Assembly (NCBI RefSeq): GCF_015221875.1
Contig: NZ_JACYGY010000001.1
Coordinates: forward strand, 2,108,001 to 2,172,000
From: Dyadobacter subterraneus
GTDB lineage: Bacteria > Bacteroidota > Bacteroidia > Cytophagales > Spirosomataceae
Direction of reading: 5' to 3'
DNA: 64,000 nucleotides
The notes below the pieces were generated by a model. It was given only the letters and a program-made list of their open reading frames with translations, had not been told where the DNA came from and ran no database searches. This document shows, in pieces, positions 27,650 to 37,700 of this stretch. Numbering within the stretch: position 1 is the stretch's first letter; each line of letters opens with the position of its first letter. The translations under genes were made by a program, and so were the position numbers.

Positions 27650-28675
27650 ATGAAAAATAAGGTTCTGTCAAAAAGCCTGAACCGTCTGAGCTGGATGCTT
27701 GCGCTGTTAATGAGTGGAATTGCCTGTCTGATTCTGCTGCATGAAAAAAGATATAGGGAAGCCGTTTTGTACACGGTGCTGACCGCATTTACCATCGCAT
27801 TGATAGGATTTGTTCACGTGAAAGTTATGGTCATTCTATCAAAGCAAAAAGACATAAATCCGGGTAAGTTCAAACGCTTCCGTTTTTTATCTACCTATTT
27901 GGCAAGCGCAGTCATATATCTCATAGTCTGGCCGGCAACCATTTCTCTATTTTCTACAAAGCCTTGGATATACGATGACTGGACATTGATGGCGGTGTTT
28001 GCAGCAGGCAGCATTGTTATTAACTCGGTTGTTTTGGTGCTTCATGACACCATATTGATGCATTCCCAGAAGATGCAATTGGATCTGGAACTGACTGAAC
28101 TTAAGGCAGCACACACCGAGGCTGCGAACCTGCTGCTGAAACAGCAGATTCATCCGCACTTTCTTTTCAATGCCCTTAATACAGTCAAGGTGCTCTACAA
28201 TAAGAATTTGGATTCGGGAGATACTTATCTGGTTCATCTGGCGGGCTTTCTTCGTGCCTCTATCTTCAACCGCGCTGCCAGTATATTAAGACTCGATCAG
28301 GAGCTGATGATTTTTGAAGACTATCTGCAAATGCAGAAAATAAGATTTGGCGCTGCGCTTTTCTGTGTAATTGATTTGCCCGAGCAAAGTCTGCAGCATT
28401 ATTACCTGCCTTCGTTTTCTCTTCAGCCCTTGTTGGAAAACGCCATCAAGCATAACGAGCTGACTGAACATGCACCGCTTCATGTGCTGGTAGAGCAGCA
28501 AAAGGAATGGATTGTGGTATCAAATAATCTGCAGAAGAAATTGATAAAAACAGATTCGACCAACAGCGGGCTGGCCAACCTTTCACAGCGTTATAAGCTT
28601 ATGTCGGGAAGTGAGGTGATTATTGAAATGACAGAAAATAAATTTTCAGTAAGTTTAAAATTATTGTCTGAATGA
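27650..28675 (+). CDS. LytS-type sensor histidine kinase (paralogue)
   Basis: 341 residues with four N-terminal membrane segments, LLKQQIHPHFLFNALNTVKV (His170), LLENAIKHNEL and a closing SGLANLSQRYKLM. It is clearly the duplicate of the kinase at 22454. Its stop overlaps the start of the receiver gene by 4 nt. Substitutions are spread evenly and motifs are intact, so it looks functional. Confidence 0.92.
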   Translation: MKNKVLSKSLNRLSWMLALLMSGIACLILLHEKRYREAVLYTVLTAFTIALIGFVHVKVMVILSKQKDINPGKFKRFRFLSTYLASAVIYLIVWPATISLFSTKPWIYDDWTLMAVFAAGSIVINSVVLVLHDTILMHSQKMQLDLELTELKAAHTEAANLLLKQQIHPHFLFNALNTVKVLYNKNLDSGDTYLVHLAGFLRASIFNRAASILRLDQELMIFEDYLQMQKIRFGAALFCVIDLPEQSLQHYYLPSFSLQPLLENAIKHNELTEHAPLHVLVEQQKEWIVVSNNLQKKLIKTDSTNSGLANLSQRYKLMSGSEVIIEMTENKFSVSLKLLSE

Positions 28676-29019
28676 ATATTGTGATCATAGAGGATGAGAG
28701 GCTTCTGGCAGACGAGCTTGAAAGAAATATCAGAAAGCTTGTCGGGGCATCGGTTTGTATTTCGCAGATTCATAGTGTCAGTGATGGAATCGCCTATTTT
28801 AAAACTGCCACGCTTCCCGACCTGATTCTGAGCGATATTCAATTGGGTGATGGCAAATGTTTTGACATCCTGGCAACCTTAAAGGCGGCTGTGCCGGTCA
28901 TTTTTTGTACTGCTTATGACGAGCAGGCTTTCAATCCTTTTCCGGGAAGTCAGGTTGACTATATTCTTAAACCATTCACTTGCCAAATGCTTCTGCGGGT
29001 TTTAACTAAATATATGTGA
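28672..29019 (+). CDS. Receiver-only response regulator (LytTR domain missing)
   Basis: 115 residues: acidic pocket IIEDER, Asp55 in DLILSDIQLGDG, Lys near 102 in DYILKPFTC, ending VLTKYM-stop. The paralogue at 23475 continues past the same point into a linker and a LytTR domain; here a TGA follows directly and no LytTR remnant was seen in the 159 nt after it. The catalytic receiver is intact, so it could act as a phosphate sink or as a partner to another protein; the large unknown gene downstream is the obvious candidate. Confidence 0.9.
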   Translation: MNIVIIEDERLLADELERNIRKLVGASVCISQIHSVSDGIAYFKTATLPDLILSDIQLGDGKCFDILATLKAAVPVIFCTAYDEQAFNPFPGSQVDYILKPFTCQMLLRVLTKYM

Positions 29020-29105
29020 ATTAAGTCTTATAAATAACAAATGGGAAAAGCTGTCCGAAAAAAAGACCTAATGGAATGTTAATAAAGAGAACTTCTAATG
29101 CTAAG

Positions 29106-29142
29106 AAAGATGTATTTTTTTATTTCAAAATAATACATCTTT
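29106..29142. promoter_or_regulatory. AT-rich dyad before the 806-residue gene
   Basis: Arms AAAGATGTATT and AATACATCTTT (11 bp, perfect) spaced by 15 nt, ending 36 nt before the ATG at 29179. It overlaps the likely promoter (CATCTTTG resembles a -7 box) and may be an operator; it could also terminate the receiver gene. Confidence 0.45.
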
Positions 29143-29178
29143 GAACAAAATAACTTTCCCTTTTGATTAAGATTTAAA

Positions 29179-31599
29179 ATGAAAGCCATTATTCTGGATC
29201 TGACAAAAGCTTCCGGTACCGATATAAACGTGTTGTCAAGCTCAGTGAGCTTTCGGAAATTTATTGGTTTTGTACAAGAAGCGGTTCGGGCTGAGCATGG
29301 GCCAAGGCTGACTTTTCTTGAAAATGCCCTTGAAATATTGACATCACAGAAAGGCTTTTCAGAAGTAGAGACGATAGAGCAGGCTTCCGAATATTTGGAT
29401 CAGCTGGACGTAGTTTTTCAGCTTTTGAGTCCAAATCTTGAGCAGGAGGAGAGTATTTTTTGGGCTATTGGACAGCCGCTGAGTCCGGTTATGTTTTATG
29501 GGACAGACAGATTTTATCAGATGGTGTTGGATCCTGAAACAGAAGAGCTGAGAAGTGAGATGATAACCAAAGATTCGGCGGGATTGTCGGAGTACGATAA
29601 GGTGCTTCCCATGTATGCACTGATTCTTGAGCGGTTGTACGGAATTTATACACAGGCTTACCGGCCCCTGATAATCAGTATCACGGAGTATAAAACGCGG
29701 CTGCCGCAGTACTTTCGAATCAATATCGATCATCGTTTTACGGATGTTTTTGCTGCGGGAACACTTCCGGAAATAAATGAGCAGACAGTGAAAGAGCTTT
29801 TGGTAGGAAATGGCGATTTCAGGCAGCTTTTTAAGCTGCTTCCTGTAAACCAGTTTCGTTTTGAGGGAATTTCCATCATTACTTTGACCGATGTCACCCT
29901 TGAATACGCACTTGAACAAATAAAGGATATTTCGATTAAGATGGATAAGGTGGATCAAGTTGATACATTGTATTATGAAACTTTTTTTCGGCATTTGACA
30001 GACTCACTCAGAACTATTGGTGCAAATCCCGGACTTGAATTTGGTTTTATCCCGCAGCTTCGCGTGAACAATAAGCTTACTGTGGACCGGAAAACTATTT
30101 TTCACAGCAAACTGGTATCGGTTGATTTGCCCGAAGATTATCTGACTGATATCTACTTGTTGTTTGCAACACATTTTGAACAATACCCCGAAGCGATATT
30201 TTCAACAGGGAGCCCGACAGATGAGCAGCTGACCCGATTTGTTGATGCGATTAAAAGTGCAGGAATACACTTTTACTCGATGCAGCCGGTTTACAACGGT
30301 TTAGAAGTGGTTGGTTTATTTGAAATTTATTCAACTCAGGAGCTAGTGCCAGATGAAAAGGCGTTATCACAAATAAACCTGGCAAAACCGTTGATCTCAA
30401 AATTTTTCCAGAATGCCATAGATCATTTTAATAAGAATATAGAAACCGTAATACAGGAAAAATTCACGTCGATCCAACAGTCTGTTCAGTGGAAATTTCG
30501 CGAAGCGGCCTGGCATTTTATCCGCGATAACAGTCAGGAGAGACCCGCGGCCATTGGGAAAATAGTATTCAAGAATGTCTATCCGGTCTATGGGGCTGTT
30601 GATATTCGGGATTCTACTTTGCTGAGGAACGATTCGTTAAGAAAGGATTTAAAATTCCAGTTTGCCTCGATCGTTGATCTTTTAAAAACTATTTCGCAGG
30701 AAATTAATTTGTTATTGGGCCAGGAAATGGCCTATAAATGCCAGAATATTTTATCAGAAATCACAAATGAAAGCGGGAAGCTGGATGAGATGAAGGTTGC
30801 CGAATTTCTGGAAGCTGATCTTCATCCTTTTTTACATCACTTTCTGCTGGGAAGTGAGGAGAAGTCAAAAACAAAAGATAACATATCTCCAAAGCAGCGC
30901 CACGTAAGTTTGTCTATCCAGCGTTATTTTGAGACGATTGACCCCGACACAGGCACGGCCTTTGCAAACCGGCGGGATTTGGAGGAATCAATGAATATGA
31001 TCAATTCGACCATTAACGATGCGCTGGATCAGTTCCAAACTCAAGTTCAGCCCCTGTATCCGGTCTATTTCGAAAAATTCAGGACGGACGGCGTCGAATA
31101 TGACATTTATACGGGTCAGTCCATAGATCCGGACAAAAAATTTAGTTCTGTTTATCTCAAGAACATCAGGATCTGGCAGATCAGCTCCATGGCTTCAATC
31201 ATTAAATTGACAAGAGAGTTATTGCCATTTATGCCGGTACAACTTCATACAACCCAGCTCATTTTCGTCAATTCGGGAACGATAGATATTAGCTTCCGGG
31301 ACGATGAAAGACGTTTTGACGTTGAAGGTGCTTATAACATTCGGTATCAGGTTATCAAAAAGCGGATTGATAAAGTTCATATCAGCGGTACTGGCGAGCG
31401 CCTGACGCAACCGGGGAAAATCGCACTTGTTTACTTTCAGGAAAACTCGGTCAGGGATCATCTGGATTATATCCGATTTTTGCAGGCGCAAAATATTCTT
31501 GCAGAAGATCTAGAATTTTTAGTGCTCGAGGAGCTTCAAGGTGTTTCAGGTCTTAAAGCGCTACGGGTAGGGGTGAATCCGGCTAATCGGCAAAATTGA
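29179..31599 (+). CDS. Large conserved protein of unknown function, possible GAF-domain protein
   Basis: 806 residues, no signal peptide and no membrane segment, so cytoplasmic. A central region, about 280-440, has the alternating pattern of a GAF-like or phytochrome-type sensory domain, and residues around 470-510 carry KIVFKNVYPVYGAVDIRDST followed by RNDSLRKDLKFQF, a motif that I associate with Bacteroidota proteins annotated as GAF domain-containing. The C-terminal quarter includes an acidic metal- or nucleotide-like DISFRDDERRFDVEGAYN patch. No enzymatic motif was recognised. It follows the receiver-only regulator, separated by 159 nt, and could be its output partner; this is inference. 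Confidence 0.6.
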   Translation: MKAIILDLTKASGTDINVLSSSVSFRKFIGFVQEAVRAEHGPRLTFLENALEILTSQKGFSEVETIEQASEYLDQLDVVFQLLSPNLEQEESIFWAIGQPLSPVMFYGTDRFYQMVLDPETEELRSEMITKDSAGLSEYDKVLPMYALILERLYGIYTQAYRPLIISITEYKTRLPQYFRINIDHRFTDVFAAGTLPEINEQTVKELLVGNGDFRQLFKLLPVNQFRFEGISIITLTDVTLEYALEQIKDISIKMDKVDQVDTLYYETFFRHLTDSLRTIGANPGLEFGFIPQLRVNNKLTVDRKTIFHSKLVSVDLPEDYLTDIYLLFATHFEQYPEAIFSTGSPTDEQLTRFVDAIKSAGIHFYSMQPVYNGLEVVGLFEIYSTQELVPDEKALSQINLAKPLISKFFQNAIDHFNKNIETVIQEKFTSIQQSVQWKFREAAWHFIRDNSQERPAAIGKIVFKNVYPVYGAVDIRDSTLLRNDSLRKDLKFQFASIVDLLKTISQEINLLLGQEMAYKCQNILSEITNESGKLDEMKVAEFLEADLHPFLHHFLLGSEEKSKTKDNISPKQRHVSLSIQRYFETIDPDTGTAFANRRDLEESMNMINSTINDALDQFQTQVQPLYPVYFEKFRTDGVEYDIYTGQSIDPDKKFSSVYLKNIRIWQISSMASIIKLTRELLPFMPVQLHTTQLIFVNSGTIDISFRDDERRFDVEGAYNIRYQVIKKRIDKVHISGTGERLTQPGKIALVYFQENSVRDHLDYIRFLQAQNILAEDLEFLVLEELQGVSGLKALRVGVNPANRQN

Positions 31600-31742
31600 C
31601 AGGATCCGCTCAGGTGTCGGCCTGTTACTAAACCTTATTTTTTAATTGAAAATAACCATGGAGCAAATCCAGCTCAGCAAATACATTCTCCGTAATATTA
31701 TGTTATAAGCCCGCGTACTTCCTATTTTTTTTGCAGCGCTCC

Positions 31743-31764
31743 AGCGTGATGCTTTAATCACGCT
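31743..31764. terminator. Hairpin between convergent genes
   Basis: Perfect 8-bp arms AGCGTGAT and ATCACGCT around a 6-nt loop, between the 3' ends of the 806-residue gene and the flavoprotein gene. Could serve as a bidirectional terminator, though no T tract is present. Confidence 0.45.
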
Positions 31765-31832
31765 TCTATCCGGCCATGGGTTGATTATGTCATCAATCTC
31801 ACCGTGAAAAATCCACTGCGGAACATTGACTG

Positions 31833-32924
31833 CTATTTTACAGCCAAACCTAACGTAGTCATCAGCTCCCGCACCGCAACTGATCCCGCGCGGTTTGCTC
31901 CAATAGTGGAAGCCGACGGGCCGTATCCGGGCAAATGGATGCGTGGCTCTTTTGCAACCATGGTCGCTAATCTGCCAGCCATTATAATCCCACCGCTCTG
32001 CTCTCTGGGTAAAACCGCATCCAAATGCTGCAGCGCTCCTTTAAAACCGGTGTTCCATAGAATTATATCGGCCTTTTGCTCTCTGCCATCTTCCCATTTT
32101 ACTCCGTCCCTTGTGATTTCGCTGAACATGGGAAAGCGGTTAATTACGCCTCTCTTTTTCATGTCTATGACTTCTGGTGAAAGGGGAAGTCCTGTAACGG
32201 AAACGACCGATAATGGCGGCAAACCATTTCTTACCCTTTCATCTACTAAACTCACAGCGTTATGACCAGCGGCTTCGTCGAAAGGAAGTTCTCTAAACAC
32301 GGGTGGGCGGCGGGTCACCCAGGTCGTTGTGGTCACTTTTGAAATCTGGTCGAGCAGTTGGATAGCAGATATACCCGCGCCCACCACCACAACATGCTTG
32401 CCCTTGAAGTAATCCGCAGTTTTGAAATCCTTCGTATGTAACTGTTCGCCATGAAACAGATCAGCTCCGGGGTAGCTTGGAATATAAGGATTTTCCCAGG
32501 TTCCGGTTGCGTTGATGATTCCCATTGCAGAAAATAGCGTTTCGGAAGTGTCTATATAAAACCGGTCGTTGCGCAGGTAAACATTTTCTACTTTCACTGG
32601 GCGGTAGACCTCAATGCCAAATTTTTGCTCGTATAGCTCATAATAATGTGGTTCAGCAATGCTGGCCTGCACGGTCTTATCGGCTTTCTCGAGGGTTTCC
32701 TCAAAAGACATACCCGGAAGATCATGTACTTTGTTTACGGTGCTCAGCGTTAGCGAGGGCCAACGGTATTGCCAAGCGCCGCCTGCGGAAGGCGCGGCAT
32801 CAAGGATGATGAAATCAGGTCCTATTGCTAGCCCCAATTTCTTTAAGTGATAAGCTGCGGATAGGCCGGCCTGACCAGCACCTATGACTGCAATCTTTGT
32901 CTTGTATCGGATTTTATCTGGCAT
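31833..32924 (-). CDS. Flavin-containing NAD(P)-binding monooxygenase-type oxidoreductase
   Basis: 363 residues. FAD-binding Rossmann motif VIGAGQAGLSAAYHL at the N-terminus and a second dinucleotide motif VVVVGAGISAIQLLDQ near residue 175 for NADPH, with the intervening FATGTWENPYIPSYPG-like segment read here as INATGTWENPYIPSYPG. This layout fits putative flavoprotein monooxygenases of the YUCCA/CzcO type. The C-terminus ends HLPGYGPSASTIGANRAGSV, a family feature. Probable oxidation of small amines, sulfides or ketones; substrate unknown. Monocistronic, convergent with the 806-residue gene. Confidence 0.88.
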   Translation of the reverse strand: MPDKIRYKTKIAVIGAGQAGLSAAYHLKKLGLAIGPDFIILDAAPSAGGAWQYRWPSLTLSTVNKVHDLPGMSFEETLEKADKTVQASIAEPHYYELYEQKFGIEVYRPVKVENVYLRNDRFYIDTSETLFSAMGIINATGTWENPYIPSYPGADLFHGEQLHTKDFKTADYFKGKHVVVVGAGISAIQLLDQISKVTTTTWVTRRPPVFRELPFDEAAGHNAVSLVDERVRNGLPPLSVVSVTGLPLSPEVIDMKKRGVINRFPMFSEITRDGVKWEDGREQKADIILWNTGFKGALQHLDAVLPREQSGGIIMAGRLATMVAKEPRIHLPGYGPSASTIGANRAGSVAVRELMTTLGLAVK

Positions 32925-33744
32925 TTATACTTCCTTTTCTCTGAGCTGTTCTGATGACAAAGCTAATATCCAGCAATGAATGCGCATATATTTTGCCTAC
33001 TTGACAATATAAAGTAGTTTGACTTTGACCTTCGCAGGGTTTGTGGCGTTTAAAAACGGTGGTTTTATCTTTATTGAAAAGTGACTCCAATGCTGACATT
33101 ACCTCAGATTAGCTTGTTGTAGGGCTGTTACTTTATAAGCAGCGAATCACCCACAAGCCCGCTGATGCTGATTCCAGAAGGATTTTCATGGGAAGAAAAA
33201 ATTGGCACTTATATAAAAAAGATATTCCGCTGGAAAATGAAGCCAGATCTGTATCTGATGGTGTTTCCTGCAATGTTATTACAGCCAGGACTCACAATTT
33301 CTCATTGGAGATTGAGAAGACCGTGTCAGGACTTGGATCTTTTACTTCCGCATAATGCGTGATGATCGGATCTATTGCTAAGGCCGCTGCAGGAGGCCAC
33401 CGCAGCCCAAAGGCATAAGGTCACAATTAATTTTTTGTTGACAAAAATATTACTTTTTGATTATGGTTCATTTCTGGAGGGCTTTAATGTGCAATTCCAA
33501 GTAACTGCCATTTGCAATAATCTTTTTAATCTAATAAATTTTAATCACAATGATTTGTTCTTGAAATTAGAAGTACTGACATGTAATCAAACGGCTACCG
33601 CTGTCCAATCTAAATGGTGTTATATCTGAGAATCTGATTAGAAGCTGAGATTATAAATCTTTCTCGCTTACCGGATCTGCGGCCTGTTTTTCTAATCTGG
33701 AATGTATTGAAATCTATCGGTAACCCTTCGCCTAATCCACGATT
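32925..33744. other. Gene-poor stretch
   Basis: About 820 bp with no clear gene. A 55-codon frame at 33188-33355 (starts MGRKNWHLYKKDIPLENEA, includes NFSLEIEKTVSGLGSF) reads somewhat like protein but cannot be assigned; other short frames at 33165-33629 overlap it in other phases. No repeat or hairpin stood out. Confidence 0.4.
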
Positions 33745-34101
33745 TCACCCTAGATGTCCTTTCAATTCCTCCCTTAATTGATAATAATATTGTAACTTGT
33801 TTTCGAGCATCTTCTCTTTTGAAATGGCTGGCCGTATCCTGTGCGGGGTTTCAAAATCTTGGGTTATTACTTTGATTGTAATAGTGTCCCCATCCTTCAA
33901 TTTCTGATTTACCCACTCAGGATATTCATCCGTAACCGAATTAAGTCCGGAGACTGAAAGACGTAGTTCATCCGGTTCGTTTAGCCGGCGCAGTGCATCG
34001 AGTATGCACGTAACGACGTGGCGACCGGAATCAATTCCTGCTCTGCACAACTGTTCGCCATTTACTTGGACTTCGAAGCCATAGCTTGACATACTGCTCA
34101 T
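33745..34101 (-). CDS. Small conserved hypothetical protein
   Basis: 118 residues: strand-rich N-terminus (FEVQVNGEQLCRAGIDSGRH), a middle with ELRLSVSGLNSVTDEYPEWV, then KLKDGDTITIKVITQDFE and a charged helical tail (KEKMLENKLQYYYQLREELK). The CRAGID and GLNS segments recall a family of small Bacteroidota proteins of unknown function that often stand alone and sometimes behave like immunity proteins. No partner toxin is visible nearby. The longer start (MSSMSSYGF) is used; M4 is equally possible. Confidence 0.6.
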   Translation of the reverse strand: MSSMSSYGFEVQVNGEQLCRAGIDSGRHVVTCILDALRRLNEPDELRLSVSGLNSVTDEYPEWVNQKLKDGDTITIKVITQDFETPHRIRPAISKEKMLENKLQYYYQLREELKGHLG

Positions 34102-34186
34102 TTGGGTAAGTATATTTCACTTTTTGAAATAAATATGAATTTAAAAGAAGGACATTCCTAACGCCTTAAAAAAAGGCAATGATTTA

Positions 34187-34468
34187 TTAATATTCCGCTT
34201 GGATACTTGGACTCCGTTCTTTTCGAAAACTTAGATAATTTCTACAATATTCTATCACCTTTCCAGCAGCTTTAGGTTTAGAATTTTCTGCACTGTTACG
34301 CTCAACCGGTGTTGGCCTGCAAACGTACAGCGTTGGACGGGCGTTATCAGCGTCACAATAGATTTTAGGTGGGAACCTAACGTGAACCCATTTTAATTTC
34401 TTATTGGTATGTTTTGAAAATAGTGTTTTTAAGCTAAAAAATAGAGCAAAAAACGCCACGGTTGTCAT
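34187..34468 (-). CDS. Doubtful small ORF
   Basis: 93 codons starting MTTVAFFALFFSLKTLFSKH, a possible membrane segment, then KLKWVHVRFPPKIYCDADNA and a basic tail. No homologue family is recognised and the composition (many Lys, Arg, Pro, Ser in the tail) is unlike its neighbours. It could be a real small membrane protein or chance. Confidence 0.25.
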   Translation of the reverse strand: MTTVAFFALFFSLKTLFSKHTNKKLKWVHVRFPPKIYCDADNARPTLYVCRPTPVERNSAENSKPKAAGKVIEYCRNYLSFRKERSPSIQAEY

Positions 34469-34650
34469 TTAGCAAACCTCCAAAATTATATTTTACCAAG
34501 GTCAAACTTTAAAAAAGTACTATTCGTGTATTCTGGCAGCGTTGACAGTACTTAACGCGCAGTTAATATTCCCAAGAGAACCAACCGGCTACTCACACCA
34601 ATATAATAATTCCTTAACCCACAGGTAATACCACCTTTTTACTGAGCGGC

Positions 34651-34658
34651 TACCTTTG
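34651..34658 (+). promoter_or_regulatory. -7 promoter box (TACCTTTG) of the susC operon
   Basis: Exact match to TAnnTTTG, 64 nt before the susC ATG at 34723, giving a leader of about 55 nt. No strong -33 TTTG at the usual 19-21 nt spacing, although a T-rich run (CTTTTTA) lies near there. Confidence 0.55.
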
Positions 34659-34722
34659 CCTATCAAACAACCTGTTGCATAACAGCCCTTACTGGTGCTG
34701 TTTTAAAGAACCACTCATAAAT

Positions 34723-37700
34723 ATGAAAAAACGACTACTGCCGGCATTTTTTGCCTTGCTGTTGGGCCTATTTGTGCCCTTCGTTTCAAATGGTCAACTG
34801 ATCCGTATTTCCGGTAGCGTAACCGCTCAGTCCGGAGACCCCATTCCGGGGGTAAATGTATTGATCAAAGGAACCAGCTCCGGAACTACAACAGATGCTC
34901 AGGGCAGGTATGCACTGGACGCACCTTCACCGGGTCAAGCTGTTATTTTCTCTGCAATCGGCTTTATTTCCCAGGAAAAAATGATCGGAAAACAAAGCGT
35001 TATTAACATCGTTTTGCTTGAAGATACCAAAATGTTAAACGAGGTTGTGGTGACTGCGCTTGGTATCAAGAGAGAAGAAAAATCGCTGGGCTTTGCTGCT
35101 CAGACAATCAATGAAAATGCGGTGAAAGATGCAAAATCCAATAACTGGGTCAACACACTTTCCGGGAAAGTAGCGGGCCTAAATATCCAGGGTGCAGGTG
35201 CGGGGCCGATGGGATCTGCGCGTATCACTTTGCGCGGTGAATCTTCTCTTAATCTGGACAATAACCAGGCTCTGATCGTGGTTGATGGTGTGCCGGTGAG
35301 CAGCAAAATTACAGGAACAGGATTTAATTCCCATCTTTCAGCAGACAGCCCGGTGGATTACGGATCAAGTTTGTCTGATATCAATCCGGATGATATTGAG
35401 AAGGTTACCGTGCTGAAAGGGCCAGGGGCAACAGCACTTTACGGAAGCCGCGCTGCTGGTGGTGCCATTATTATTACAACAAAGTCAGGTGTCCGTAAAG
35501 ACAAAGGAATCGGCGTAACAGTTAACTCAAATTTTAGTATTGAACAGATAAACCGCTACCCCGATTACCAGTTTGAATACGGAGAAGGCCGGACAAATAA
35601 ATATTTTTCTTACCTGGATAGTGAAGATGGCCCTAACACGGCGACAACCGTTGCAGCAGGAAGAGCATGGGGACCGAAATTTGACGGTCAGTCCTATTTT
35701 CAATACAACCCTGACGCGCCGGACGGAAAACCTACGGTTCGCACGCCTTGGGTTGCCAACAAAGACTACATCTCAGGTTTTTTCCAGACCGGAACTACAT
35801 TTTCAAACAGCGTTTCGCTGGAAGGCGGAACAGAAAAGGGCTCTGCAAGGCTGTCTTTAACGCATATGAAAAACAAATGGATCATTCCTAACACGGGTTT
35901 TGAGCGTTTGAATGTTGCACTTTCTTTGAGTCAAAAAATTTCAGAACGTCTGAAAATTAATGGGAAAGTTAACTATACCAATAAGAAAAGCGATAACCTT
36001 CCGATGGCTGGTTACAACAACCAGTCGCTGATGTACTTTTTGATTTTGGGGACAGCGCCGAATATAAAACCAGAATGGTTTAAACCTTACTGGGTGGCAG
36101 GGAAGGAAAATATTCAGCAAAGAAATCCCTTTAATCCAACGCCGGACAATCCCTATCTGGGCATGTATGAGATGCTTAACAAAATGAACAAACATGGTGT
36201 GATTGGAAATATTTCGGCCGCCTATGAAATTTCAAGCAAATGGGATTTTCTTGTGCGTACCGGTCTGGATATGGCCTATGAGTTCCGCTCTCAGCAGCGT
36301 CCTTTCAGCATGACGCGTTATCCAAGAGGGATGTACCGCGAACAAAATGTGTTCAATTATGAATCCAACACGGATTTTCTTTTAAATTACAAAGACAAAA
36401 TAGCCGGTCTGATTGATGTCACTGCTTCGGTAGGAGCCAATGCGATGCGCCAGTCCTATGACTTTGCAGGACTTTATGCCGATCAGCTTGCGCAGCCGGG
36501 TATCTACCAGATATCCAACAGTTTGGATCAGGCTGTGGCAGACCCTTTGAAAACGAAAAAAGCGATCAACAGTATGTATGCCGCCACGCAGTTTTCTTAT
36601 GATGAAAAGATATTTCTGGATGTAACTGGCCGTAACGACTGGTCGAGTACGCTGCCTTACGGGAATAATTCCTTCTTTTACCCATCGTTAAGTTCCAGTT
36701 TTTTATTGAATGAAATCTTCAAGCTTCCAGCCGCGGTTTCCTTTGCCAAAGTGAGGGCTTCATGGGCACAGGTTGGAAATGATACACGGCCTTACCAGAC
36801 TGCCCGTTATTATGACAGGGTATATGGCAATAGTTTCACGAATTCGTCCACACTTTTTAATGCAGATTTAAAGCCTGAAATCACAGCAAGTTATGAATTC
36901 GGTCTTGATCTGCGTTTGTTGAAAAATCTGGTAGGACTGGACGTGGCTTACTACAACAACAACAGCCGTAACCAGATTCTTGCCATTCCGCTTGATCCGG
37001 TTTCGGGATATGCCAATGCGCTGATCAATGCTGGACTTATCAATAGTCGTGGTGTTGAAGTAAAACTGACTGGTAAACCTGTCACAAAAAAGAATTTCAG
37101 CTGGAACACCACACTGCTTTGGTCAAGAAACAGAAGTTTTGTCCGGGAACTTGCTTCCGGAATCACCAATCAGGTAATATATGCACATGATTCCAACGTT
37201 TCAGTTGAAGCCCGGGTGGGTGGTTTGATGGGCGATATGTATGGACGCGGTTTCCAGCGCGCTGCTGATGGACAGATCATTTACTCGTCGGTAGGATTGC
37301 CGGCAGCACTGGACCCGACTACTAAAAAATGGGGAAATGCCTTTGCAGATTGGAAGGCGAGTATTTCCAATGAGTTTACGATCAAAAATATACGTGTCAG
37401 TATTCTGCTTGACGGCCAGAAAGGTGGCAGTATGTTTTCTCAGACCAACCATAAAAATAATACACTTGGGAAAACAAAAGTTACCCTGCCGGGCCGGGAA
37501 GACGGAATTGTTGGTCAGGGTGTCGTAAAACAGCCTGATGGAAGTTTTACTCCTAACACCGTGAAAGTCGCTGCCAGCTCATACTACGACAATTACTACC
37601 AGATTGCCAATGCAGAAACCAATATTTTTGACGCTTCATTCCTGAAAATCAGAGAAGCCCGGGTTGAATTTAATTTGCCTGCGGCATTGCTTAACAGGAT

